Part shown: piece after piece, positions 46,701 through 53,604 of the stretch
How the letters are laid out: each line of letters starts with the position of its first letter
Position numbering within the stretch: the stretch's first letter is position 1
Source: Streptomyces aculeolatus
GTDB lineage: Bacteria > Actinomycetota > Actinomycetes > Streptomycetales > Streptomycetaceae
Length of the DNA stretch: 64,000 nt
Assembly (NCBI RefSeq): GCF_020400605.1
Contig: NZ_JAINRD010000009.1
Span: forward strand, 124,001-188,000
Reading direction: 5' to 3'
Translations under genes and position numbers: made by a program
The notes under the pieces: model-generated
The model's database searches: none
What the model saw: the letters and a program-made list of their open reading frames with translations, nothing else
Told to the model about the DNA's origin: nothing

Positions 46701-48581
46701 TTGGAGGCCGAGGCGGCGGACGAGGCGGCGGAGGCGGTCGGGACCCCGGGGCCCGGGATGTTCCAGGAGCAGGACGGGGCGGCGCCGGACGACGGCGCGG
46801 GGGCCGGGAGCGGGCCCGACGGCCGCACCGGTTCCGACGGCGCGGCCGACGCCCCCGCCCGCCCCGAGGGCGGCGCGCGGCGCCGGGCCCGGCTCGCCCG
46901 GGCCGCCGCCGCCGACGCGGCCCGCGCCTCGCTGCCGGCGCTGCGGGAGGCGTACCGGGCCGCCTCGCAGGTCTACGAGAAGGTCGGGGTCGGGGCCGAT
47001 CTGCGGGCCGAGCAGGCGCGGGCCGAGAGCGAGGAGTCCGCCGCGCTCGCGGAGCTCAACCGCCTCAGCAACAAGGTGCGTACCCGCGCCGCCACGCTGC
47101 TCGCGGGCCCCGACGGCGCCGACGCGCCGTCGCGGCAGGCCGCCGCCGCCCGCGCCGAGTCGATCGTGCAACTGCTGGAGTCCCGCTCCGCCGCCGCCAG
47201 CGAGACCCTGGGCAGGCTGCGCGGCGACGCGGAACGCCTCGCGCCCGAGGGCGGCGAGGCGCACACCGAACTGCCCGGCGACCTCGTGCCCGAGGGCGCC
47301 GAGCACGCCCAGGCGCTGCTGCGCTCCGCCGCCGCCACCGCCGCGGAGCGCGCCGACGAACTGACCGCCGCCACCGCAGCGCACGCCGAGCTGCGCCGTG
47401 CCTGCGCCGCCGCCGAGGACGCCGCCGGCGCCTTCGCCGAGACCGCCGCCATGCTGCGGGACCTGCTCCGCGGGCCCGCCGCCGGCGAGGAGCAGGACGA
47501 GGCGGGCGAGGCGGAACCCTTCCCCGGCGGGCTCGACGGCGCCCGGCAGGCCGCCGCCGAGTCCCGCCGCTCGCTGCGCGGCTGCGCCGCGGACCTCGCC
47601 ACCGCGGAGTCCGCCCTGCGCGACGCGTGCGACGTGCTCGTACGGCACGCCAACTCCACCCGCTACGAGCAGGTCCGCACCCCCGCCCGGCAGCAGATCC
47701 GCGAACTCCCCGCCGCCGCCCTCCCGGAGCACGCCGCGGCCTGGGCCGCGGCCTTCGCGCCCCGGCTGCGCGTGCTCACCGACGAGCTGGCGCAGCTGGA
47801 GCGCAACCGCGACGGCATCGTCGACCGGCTGCGCGGCCTGGTGGAGTCCGGCCTCGCCACCCTGCGCGCCGCGCAGCGGCTGTCGCGGCTGCCGGAGGGG
47901 CTGGGGGAGTGGTCCGGGCAGGAGTTCCTGCGCATCCGCTTCGAGGACCCCGACCAGGCGACCCTGTCCGAGCGCCTGGGCGAGGTCATCGACGAGGCCA
48001 CCCGCGCGGCCGTACGCAAGAACAGCGACCTGCGCCGCGACGGCACGACCCTGCTGCTGCGCGGCGTGGACGCCGCGATGCAGCCCAAGGGCGTGGCGGT
48101 GGAGATCCTCAAGCCGGACGCGGTGCTGCGCGCCGAGCGCGTGCCGGTCGGGCAGATGGGCGACGTGTTCTCCGGCGGGCAGCTGCTCACCGCCGCCATC
48201 GCGCTGTACTGCACGATGGCCGCCCTCAGGGGCAACGACCGCGGTGACGACCGGCACCACCACGCGGGCACGCTCTTCCTCGACAACCCCATCGGCCGCG
48301 CCAACGCCACGTACCTGCTGGAGCTGCAACGCGCCGTCGCCGACGCCCTCGGCGTGCAGCTCCTCTACACCACGGGCCTGTTCGACACCACGGCGCTTGC
48401 GGAGTTCCCCCTCGTGATCCGGCTGCGCAACGACGCGGACCTGCGGGCCGGGCTGAAGTACATCACCGTCGAGGAGCACCTGCGCCCCGGGCTGCCGGCC
48501 CAGCGGGAGGGGGCCGAGCCGTCGGTCGGCGAGGTGACGGCGACCCGCATCTTCCGCCGCCCGCCGGCCACGGCACCGTAG
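43773..48581 (+). CDS. MukB/JetC-like SMC-type ATPase
   Basis: 1602 residues. The N-terminal head has Walker A ENGGGKSV (Lys69), preceded by ARYADTVLDLRGVG. A first coiled-coil arm (about 300-660), a compact middle domain like an SMC hinge (about 665-785, GLLPPGPDVLAVVDCLGEHG) and a second arm follow. A Gly/Asp/Ala-rich loop (about 975-1035) breaks the second arm. The C-terminal head has ABC signature FSGGQLLTAAIAL (Ser1467) and Walker B GTLFLDNPIGRAN (Asp1504). Asn1505 stands where SMC proteins have the catalytic Glu. Such ATPases extrude or capture DNA. Third gene of a likely operon; no JetD/MksG-type nuclease follows. Confidence 0.8.
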   Translation: MYELSRIRLYSIGPAGARYADTVLDLRGVGGEVPQPAPAQGDFFAAEPAGPPRRPAPAGVLFLENGGGKSVLLKLIFSVMLPGHRNTLGGASSGVLRKFLLADDTGHVALEWQHTVTGEQIVVGKVSEWRGRQVSGDPRKFAEAWYSFRPGPGMGLDALPVAESAAVRPAGEGASGARGRRRTMKGFRDVLTEAGKAYPHLDVVWEEIHERWNEHLGRLGLDPELFRYQREMNADEGEAAGLFAVKNDSDFTHLLLRAVTDTRDTDGLADLVHGFAHKLGRRAELTAERDFTAGSLDLLSHIVTGAEQRTRSRDVLGGAERRARALAARLTARADAERARAAELAGQERTAAERVTAAESSRRGSELIAAELAYRHASLALAAAEKSAAGKRRELTDARTLHAAWQAAEAVLRHRAAADRAARVSAAIREAERDAAPALAARAAAATGLVRALHAAARDGETLAAEQEERSAGLQQESETAHADAVDAATRAQRARSETDHLRQRLTEVEQETAEAVRAGWLDTDPAAPDTDPARAALVAGDAEKAAVAAWDEARESARTATERARETAAALSRAELSAARATDAAEAAEAAYDTERRAAESLAGERRLTELLGLPEPAGAAGGGAGEQRALSAVEFDRSADELRALLDARVTEDERRLFDLRTAAGDDARILAALGDGGLLPPGPDVLAVVDCLGEHGIPALPGWRYLAQAVDPADHAAVLDARPELVDGVVITDPDTHARAREVLREAALLPRSALAVGTAAALLAPPPPTGERDGGVFLVPPNPAMHDERAADDERHALRARTAGRDEQIRVLAARLAADRTLAARLASWRTGCPAGRLAELAAAAESARTASAAADEALTRARAEAEDAAAAAEETARAREERQEQAQRARRSADALAGLAHRLRERSGWQARLRELADEALEYETRAADCTARARAADEDRRDAQRAADDARRTARALRAERAEIAGVAEELEAEAADEAAEAVGTPGPGMFQEQDGAAPDDGAGAGSGPDGRTGSDGAADAPARPEGGARRRARLARAAAADAARASLPALREAYRAASQVYEKVGVGADLRAEQARAESEESAALAELNRLSNKVRTRAATLLAGPDGADAPSRQAAAARAESIVQLLESRSAAASETLGRLRGDAERLAPEGGEAHTELPGDLVPEGAEHAQALLRSAAATAAERADELTAATAAHAELRRACAAAEDAAGAFAETAAMLRDLLRGPAAGEEQDEAGEAEPFPGGLDGARQAAAESRRSLRGCAADLATAESALRDACDVLVRHANSTRYEQVRTPARQQIRELPAAALPEHAAAWAAAFAPRLRVLTDELAQLERNRDGIVDRLRGLVESGLATLRAAQRLSRLPEGLGEWSGQEFLRIRFEDPDQATLSERLGEVIDEATRAAVRKNSDLRRDGTTLLLRGVDAAMQPKGVAVEILKPDAVLRAERVPVGQMGDVFSGGQLLTAAIALYCTMAALRGNDRGDDRHHHAGTLFLDNPIGRANATYLLELQRAVADALGVQLLYTTGLFDTTALAEFPLVIRLRNDADLRAGLKYITVEEHLRPGLPAQREGAEPSVGEVTATRIFRRPPATAP

Positions 48582-48672
48582 GTACGCGGGGACGGCACGG
48601 GCACCGAGCCGAAACCGCTCCCACGGCCCCGGGCAGCGGCGGGTTGCCCCTCTCAGACCTCCGCGGACCCGC

Positions 48673-49062
48673 TCAGACTCCCGCGGCCACGGCTCCGGGC
48701 GGCCGGTCCCGTTGCGTACGGCGGCCGCCGCGGCGCTCCCTGCGGGCGCGGCGCGCCGCGCTGCTGGGCCGGGACTCCACGCCGTTCCGCTGCTTCCACA
48801 CCTGCCGCGTCACCCACACGTCCAGCACGCCCCAGGTCGCGACCACGGTGCTCACGACCGTGCTCAGCAGGAGCGGAAACGCCGGCCACGACCCGCTGAC
48901 CGTGAACAGCAGCGCGGCCATCGCCTGCGACAGCGTCACGGCCACGATGATCACGGCGCGCACGGCCGCCGTCCGTACCGGGTCCGGAAGCCTCGGTGTG
49001 CCGACCGGCTCCTCGACCCAGAGCGGCGATTCGGGGCGCCGCAGCTCCTCCTCCGCAGCCAT
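48673..49062 (-). CDS. Small two-helix membrane protein
   Basis: 129 residues. Two membrane helices lie at about 35-55 (AVIIVAVTLSQAMAALLF) and 64-84 (FPLLLSTVVSTVVATWGVL). The N-terminus is acidic (MAAEEELRRPESPLWVEEPV) and the C-terminal tail is very basic (SRPSSAARRARRERRGGRR). I do not recognise a family. ATG at 49062 follows GGGAGAGGGAATTG, a good ribosome site. It converges on the condensin-like operon with a 91-base gap and diverges from the Roadblock gene. Confidence 0.7.
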   Translation of the reverse strand: MAAEEELRRPESPLWVEEPVGTPRLPDPVRTAAVRAVIIVAVTLSQAMAALLFTVSGSWPAFPLLLSTVVSTVVATWGVLDVWVTRQVWKQRNGVESRPSSAARRARRERRGGRRTQRDRPPGAVAAGV

Positions 49063-49235
49063 CAATTCCCTCTCCCGCTCGACTGCCGGGTGCCCAGGGT
49101 GACTGCCCCGCACGCGGGGTGACGAAAGCCCGGGATACCCATGTTCACACGTTCCGATGTGTCAACGTTCGAAGGGGGCTACGAGTTGCCGGGGCGACGG
49201 TAGTAGGCTGCGCCGACTGGGGAAGGGACGCGGGC

Positions 49236-49658
49236 ATGGTTGTGCAGGGTGGGAACAGACGGCAGCCGGCGGGGAGCCGGTTGAACTGGCTGCTCGACGA
49301 TCTGGTGGGACGGCTGACGAGCGTGCGGATGGCGCTGGTGCTGTCCTCCGACGGGCTGCCGATGAGCGTTTCCGAGGACGTGAGCAGGGAGGACTCCGAG
49401 CATCTGGCGGCGGTCGCCTCCGGCATCCACGGCCTTGCCAAGGGCGTGGGCACGCACTTCGAGGCGGGCTCCGTACGGCAGACGCTCGTGGAGCTGGACG
49501 ACGCCTTCCTCTTCGTCACCGCGGCGGGCGACGGCAGTTGCCTCGCGGTGATGGCGGCGTCGGACGCCGACATCGGGCAGATCGCGTACGAGATGACGCT
49601 GCTGGTCAAGCGGGTCGGCGAGCATCTGGCGGCGGCGCCGCGGGGCAGCCGGTCCTGA
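49236..49658 (+). CDS. Roadblock/LC7 domain protein (solo)
   Basis: 140 residues. The Roadblock fold is clear: LNWLLDDLVGRLTSVRMALVLSSDGLPMSVS, then HLAAVASGIHGLAKGVGTHF, and VELDDAFLFVTAAGDGSCLAV. This is the CvnB/MglB type that controls small Ras-like GTPases. Streptomycete copies usually sit in a conservon with a histidine-kinase-like CvnA, CvnC and a CvnD GTPase; none adjoins this gene. ATG at 49236 has GGGGAAGGG upstream. A hairpin spans its stop and that of glpK. Confidence 0.9.
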   Translation: MVVQGGNRRQPAGSRLNWLLDDLVGRLTSVRMALVLSSDGLPMSVSEDVSREDSEHLAAVASGIHGLAKGVGTHFEAGSVRQTLVELDDAFLFVTAAGDGSCLAVMAASDADIGQIAYEMTLLVKRVGEHLAAAPRGSRS

Positions 49659-49693
49659 CGTCGGACGGCCGCGCCGCGGCGCCGTGGCGTCAG
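49655..49693. terminator. Bidirectional hairpin between Roadblock and glpK stops
   Basis: CTGACG (49655-49660) pairs with CGTCAG (49688-49693) and ACGGC pairs with GCCGT inside it, with small bulges. Both arms include the stop codons of the converging genes. Confidence 0.5.
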
Positions 49694-51219
49694 CCGGCGG
49701 CTGCGTCCCGGTCGTTCTCGTCGTCCTGCCAGCCGAAGCTGCGCTCGACGGCCTTGCGCCAGTTGCGGTATTCGCGATCCCGCGTGCCCTCGTCCATCCG
49801 CGGGGTCCACTGGGTGTCGCGCTTCCAGTGGGACCTCAGCTCCTCCTGGTCCTGCCACACGCCCGTGGCCAGGCCGGCGGCGTAGGCGGCGCCCAGGCAG
49901 GTGGTCTCGGAGATCACCGGCCGCATGACGGGTACGCCGAGGACGTCCGCCTGGTGCTGCATCAGCAGACCGTTGGCGGTCATCCCTCCGTCCACCTTGA
50001 GGTCCGTCAGCCGTACCCCCGAATCCTGGTACATCGCGTCGACGACCTCGCGGGTCTGCCAGCTCGTCGCCTCCAGCACGGCACGCGCCAGGTGTGCCTT
50101 GGTGACGTAGCGGGTCAGGCCCGTGACGACGCCGCGCGCGTCGCCGCGCCAGTACGGGGCGAACAGCCCGGAGAACGCCGGGACGATGTACGCGCCGCCG
50201 TTGTCGTCGACGCTTGCCGCCAGGGTCTCGATCTCCTCGGCGGCGGAGATGATGCCGAGCTGGTCGCGGAACCACTGCACCAGCGCCCCGGTGATGGCGA
50301 TGGACCCCTCCAGGCAGTAGACGGGCGCCTCGCCGCCGATCTGGTAGCCCATGGTGGTCAGCAGCCCGCTCTTCGACGGCACCGGCCGCGTACCGGTGTT
50401 GAGCAGCAGGAAACTGCCCGTGCCGTACGTGTTCTTGGCCTCGCCGACGCCGAAGCAGGTCTGCCCGAAGATCGCCGCCTGCTGGTCGCCGAGCGCCGAG
50501 GCGACGGGCACGCCGTCGAGCCGGCCCGTGCAGGTGCCGTAGACCTCGGCCGAGGAGCGGATCTCCGGCAGCATCGCGGCCGGGACGTTCATGGCCTCCA
50601 GGATCGAGGGGTCCCACTGGTGGGTCTCGATGTTCATGAGCATGGTGCGGGAGGCGTTGGTGACGTCGGTGACGTGCACGCCGCCGTCCGCGCCGCCGGT
50701 CAGGTTGTAGATCAGCCAGGAGTCGACGGTGCCGAAGGCGATCTCGCCGTTCTCGGCGCGGCGGCGCAGGCCCGGCACGTTGTCGAGCAGCCAGGCGGCC
50801 TTGGGGCCGGAGAAGTAGCTGGCGAGCGGCAGACCGGTGCGGTCGCGGAAGCGGTCCTGGCCGTCCGCGCCGCCGAGTTCGGTGCACAGGGCCGCGGTCC
50901 GGGTGTCCTGCCAGACGATGGCGTTGTGCACCGGCTTGCCGGTGGCCCGGTCCCACAGCACGGTCGTCTCACGCTGGTTGGTGATGCCGACGGCGCTCAG
51001 CTCGTCGGCCCGCAGCCCCGCCCCGGCGAGTGCCCCGCCGACCACGGCCTGGGTCTTGGCCCAGATCTCGGCGGCGTCGTGCTCCACCCAGCCGGGCCTG
51101 GGGAAGATCTGGCGGTGCTCGCGCTGGTCGACGGCGACGATGGCGCCGTTCTGGTCGAAGACGATGCAGCGGCTCGATGTGGTGCCCTGGTCGATGGCGG
51201 CGACGTACTTGTCCGTCAT
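49690..51219 (-). CDS. glpK: Glycerol kinase GlpK
   Basis: 509 residues. The FGGY-kinase signatures are present: IDQGTTSSRCIVFDQNG at the start, WGDARGVVTGL, and the C-terminal DGGMTANGLLMQHQADVLGV. YFSGPKAAWLLDNVPG and GTVDSWLIYNLTGG are characteristic of glycerol kinase. It phosphorylates glycerol to sn-glycerol 3-phosphate with ATP. It lies 15 bases downstream of glpF in the same direction, with an AAGGGG ribosome site, so glpF-glpK form an operon. The usual third gene glpD (glycerol-3-phosphate dehydrogenase) is not present after it. Confidence 0.96.
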   Translation of the reverse strand: MTDKYVAAIDQGTTSSRCIVFDQNGAIVAVDQREHRQIFPRPGWVEHDAAEIWAKTQAVVGGALAGAGLRADELSAVGITNQRETTVLWDRATGKPVHNAIVWQDTRTAALCTELGGADGQDRFRDRTGLPLASYFSGPKAAWLLDNVPGLRRRAENGEIAFGTVDSWLIYNLTGGADGGVHVTDVTNASRTMLMNIETHQWDPSILEAMNVPAAMLPEIRSSAEVYGTCTGRLDGVPVASALGDQQAAIFGQTCFGVGEAKNTYGTGSFLLLNTGTRPVPSKSGLLTTMGYQIGGEAPVYCLEGSIAITGALVQWFRDQLGIISAAEEIETLAASVDDNGGAYIVPAFSGLFAPYWRGDARGVVTGLTRYVTKAHLARAVLEATSWQTREVVDAMYQDSGVRLTDLKVDGGMTANGLLMQHQADVLGVPVMRPVISETTCLGAAYAAGLATGVWQDQEELRSHWKRDTQWTPRMDEGTRDREYRNWRKAVERSFGWQDDENDRDAAAG

Positions 51220-51234
51220 GACGTCCCCTTGCTG

Positions 51235-51969
51235 CTAGAAGGCGAGTTTGAAGATCAGCGCGCTCAGGACGCCGCCGAGCAGCGGGCCGGCCACGGGTAT
51301 CCAGGCGTAGTTCCACTCGCTGGTGCCCTTGTTGGGGATGGGCAGCAGCGCATGGGCGATGCGGGGGCCCAGGTCGCGGGCCGGGTTGATCGCGTAGCCC
51401 GTGGGGCCGCCGAGGGACAGGCCGATGCCGGTGACGAGGAGGGCGACGACGAGCACCTGGGTGCCGGACTCGGCCAGGCCTTCGGTGAGGCCGAAGGCGA
51501 GGATCGGGAGTACGAGGCCGACGGTGGCGATGGTCTCGGTGACGAGGTTCTGCCACGGCCGGTAGATCTCCGGGCGGGTGGAGAAGATGCCGAGCGTCTC
51601 GATGGCCGTCTCGCGGTTCGCGTTGCGGGCGAACTGGCCGTAGTAGACGAGCCAGGCGAGCACGGCGCCGATGAGCGCGCCGAGCATCTGCGAGCCGATG
51701 TAGAGCGGGACCTTGCCCCAGTGCTCGTTGCTCTCGACGGCCACGCCGAGGGTCACGGCCGGATTGATGTGCCCGCCGGACAGCGGCGCGGCGGTGTACG
51801 CGCCGGCCAGCACGGCGAAGCCCCAGCCGAAGGCGATGACGATCCAGCCGGACGCTTTGGCTTTCGATTTCTCCAGGGTGACGGCGGCGCAGACGCCCGC
51901 GCCGAACAGGATGAGAATGGCGGTGCCGATCACTTCACCGGCGAAAATGTCCCCATTGGGATAGTCCAC
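51235..51969 (-). CDS. glpF: Glycerol facilitator GlpF (aquaglyceroporin)
   Basis: 244 residues with six membrane helices and both NPA boxes: SGGHINPAVTLGV and GYAINPARDLGPR. The Asp directly after the second NPAR is the mark of glycerol facilitators rather than water channels. It lets glycerol diffuse into the cell, where GlpK traps it as the phosphate. GTG at 51969 follows GAGGAGCCGCA. First gene of the glpFK operon. The IclR-type GylR regulator often found upstream in streptomycetes is not present. Confidence 0.95.
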   Translation of the reverse strand: MDYPNGDIFAGEVIGTAILILFGAGVCAAVTLEKSKAKASGWIVIAFGWGFAVLAGAYTAAPLSGGHINPAVTLGVAVESNEHWGKVPLYIGSQMLGALIGAVLAWLVYYGQFARNANRETAIETLGIFSTRPEIYRPWQNLVTETIATVGLVLPILAFGLTEGLAESGTQVLVVALLVTGIGLSLGGPTGYAINPARDLGPRIAHALLPIPNKGTSEWNYAWIPVAGPLLGGVLSALIFKLAF

Positions 51970-52283
51970 TGCGGCTCCTCGAGCTCAACCACCGGGATCG
52001 CCGTCCCGGCCGGAAGGGTGCGTACTTCCCTGGCTGTTGCCATGACGTCGAGCGCCGGCGGGGAGTGGATCCGTGCCCCTGCCGGCGTCGCTGCGAGCGC
52101 GCGTCAGCGGGGCGTATCGCCGGTGGGAGAACAGGGCGGCGAGGGGCCGTCGTGCGGCGATGCCCGACTGACATCCGGCAGTGTTCACCTGGGCTGACGG
52201 ACCGTCAAGACACTGGACACGACGGCATCAAATGTATTTTCGACGGCGCTGGTCGCGGACGGGTCGGGCCGGTAGGGCGGGCG
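51970..52283. promoter_or_regulatory. 314-base spacer upstream of glpF
   Basis: No gene is visible. It holds the candidate glpF promoter with an overlapping palindrome (52180-52208, listed separately). The AT-rich patch CAAATGTATTTTCG at 52228-52241 lies close to the end of the upstream pseudouridine synthase gene. The part between 51970 and 52170 shows nothing recognisable apart from the ribosome site; it would be a leader of about 200 bases. Confidence 0.5.
52180..52208 (-). promoter_or_regulatory. Candidate glpFK promoter with overlapping operator palindrome
   Basis: Minus strand: TTGACG (52208-52203), a 17-base spacer, then AACACT (52185-52180). The perfect 13-base palindrome TGACGG-A-CCGTCA (52195-52207) covers the -35 box, a typical repressor position. 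The operator could belong to an IclR or DeoR-family glycerol regulator, but no consensus is known to me. Confidence 0.4.
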
Positions 52284-53075
52284 TCAGGCCGGGCGGGGGA
52301 GCGTCGCGCCCTCGCGCAGCAGGCGCGCGACGTCCTCGGCGGAGAGGGCGCCGGCCAGCGGCCCCCAGAAGCCGTCGTCCGGGTCTGCGACCACGTCGAC
52401 GCGGCTGCCGTCGCGCCAGGAGGCGTCGAAGCCGAGACGCCAGGAGTGCAGATGCGTCCGCAGGCCCGCCGCCGCGGCCGCCTTGTCGAAGAGGGGGTCG
52501 CCCAGGATCGGGTGGCCGATCCAGGCGAGGTGCACGCGGATCTGGTGCCGCCTGCCGGTGACCGGCCGGGCGACGAGCACCGAGTGCCGGCCGTCGCTCC
52601 ACAGCGTCCGGAAGTGGGTGGTCGACGGGTAGTTCTTCACGTCGAGGAGGTCGTCCTCCGCGACCCACCAGCGGTCCGCCGCCTCGTCGAACCTGATCGC
52701 CTCGCGCGCGGCGGCGATACGCACCCGGTTCTTGCGCCCGACGCTGAGCGGCAGTTCGACGGTGCCCCGGTCGGGCAGTCCCGCGGTTGCGGTGACCACC
52801 AGGTACGCCTTGTCGACGGTCCGCTTGTTGAACTGCCGGGTCAGCCCGCCGTGCGTGGCCACGTCCTTGGCGAAGAGGACGGCACCTGAGGTGACCTTGT
52901 CGACGCGGTGGGCCGGGAAGAGCCGTTCCCCCGCCTCCTCCGCCAGCTCCACGAGATCCGTGCCGTGCCGCTCGCCCATCACGGAGATCCCGGCCGGTTT
53001 GTCGAGCACCAGGACCTTGTCGTCCTCCAGGAGTACGGAGGTGGCGCGGACCTCCCGCCAGCTGGGCACTGTCAT
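52284..53075 (-). CDS. RluA-family pseudouridine synthase
   Basis: 263 residues. HRVDKVTSGAVLFAKD contains the RluA-type motif (HRxDxxTSG) with catalytic Asp59. KAYLVVTAT, and GRRHQIRVHLAWIGHPILGD near residue 175, are also diagnostic. The enzyme converts specific uridines of 23S rRNA or tRNA to pseudouridine; the site is not determined. It starts 4 bases after the stop of the TrmH-like gene and probably shares its mRNA. The chain is shorter than typical RluD (no S4 domain). Confidence 0.9.
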   Translation of the reverse strand: MTVPSWREVRATSVLLEDDKVLVLDKPAGISVMGERHGTDLVELAEEAGERLFPAHRVDKVTSGAVLFAKDVATHGGLTRQFNKRTVDKAYLVVTATAGLPDRGTVELPLSVGRKNRVRIAAAREAIRFDEAADRWWVAEDDLLDVKNYPSTTHFRTLWSDGRHSVLVARPVTGRRHQIRVHLAWIGHPILGDPLFDKAAAAAGLRTHLHSWRLGFDASWRDGSRVDVVADPDDGFWGPLAGALSAEDVARLLREGATLPRPA

Positions 53076-53079
53076 CGGA

Positions 53080-53574
53080 TCAGCCTTCGGGGAACTGCTT
53101 GCAGTACTCGTACAGGGCCATCGCCGTCGCGGTCGCGACGTTGTAGCTGTGCGGCATTCCCCACACGGGAATCTCGACGCAGTCGTCGACGAATTGCAGC
53201 TCCTCCTCGGTGAGGCCCAGCCGTTCGTTTCCGATGGCGAGTGCCGTTTTCCGCGGAAAGGAGAATTCGTGCAGGCTGTGGGAATTCGTCGTCTGCTCCA
53301 GGCCGACGACCCGGTATCCCGCGGACCGGAGATCCTTGAGCACGGGCGGGAGCGTGCGGCGGACCTCGATGGTCACGTGGTCCAGGCTGTCGCGTGCGAC
53401 GTCGGGGTCGACTTTCCCGTTGCCGCACGCGACGACCCGGCCGATTCCGCAGCAGCCCGCGGTGCGCACAATGCTGGAGAGATTCGCGCGGGTCCGCAGC
53501 GGCGCGCAGGCCAGCACGATTTCCCGCTCCCTGGTCAGCGCGGCCGGTGGCCGATGCCGAATGTGATCGAACAT
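53080..53574 (-). CDS. TrmH/SpoU-family RNA 2'-O-methyltransferase
   Basis: 164 residues, near the minimum for the fold. The SPOUT trefoil-knot motifs are ANLSSIVRTAGCCGIGRVV (motif 1, with Asn and Arg), KTALAIGNERLGLTEEEL (motif 2) and VEIPVWGMPHSYNVATATAM (motif 3, with the SAM loop). It would methylate a ribose in tRNA or rRNA. It is visibly less G+C rich than its neighbours (about 62% in 53161-53340). ATG at 53574 has no ribosome site; a TAGACT box about 10 bases upstream suggests a near-leaderless transcript. Operon with the RluA gene. Confidence 0.88.
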   Translation of the reverse strand: MFDHIRHRPPAALTREREIVLACAPLRTRANLSSIVRTAGCCGIGRVVACGNGKVDPDVARDSLDHVTIEVRRTLPPVLKDLRSAGYRVVGLEQTTNSHSLHEFSFPRKTALAIGNERLGLTEEELQFVDDCVEIPVWGMPHSYNVATATAMALYEYCKQFPEG

Positions 53575-53604
53575 GATCGGCCAAGTCTACAAGGGTCGAC
53601 AGAC

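Noticed and set aside
48582..49235. JetD/MksG-like nuclease expected next to the condensin-like operon
   Set aside because: Only a small membrane protein and a Roadblock gene are found there, neither with Toprim or nuclease motifs.
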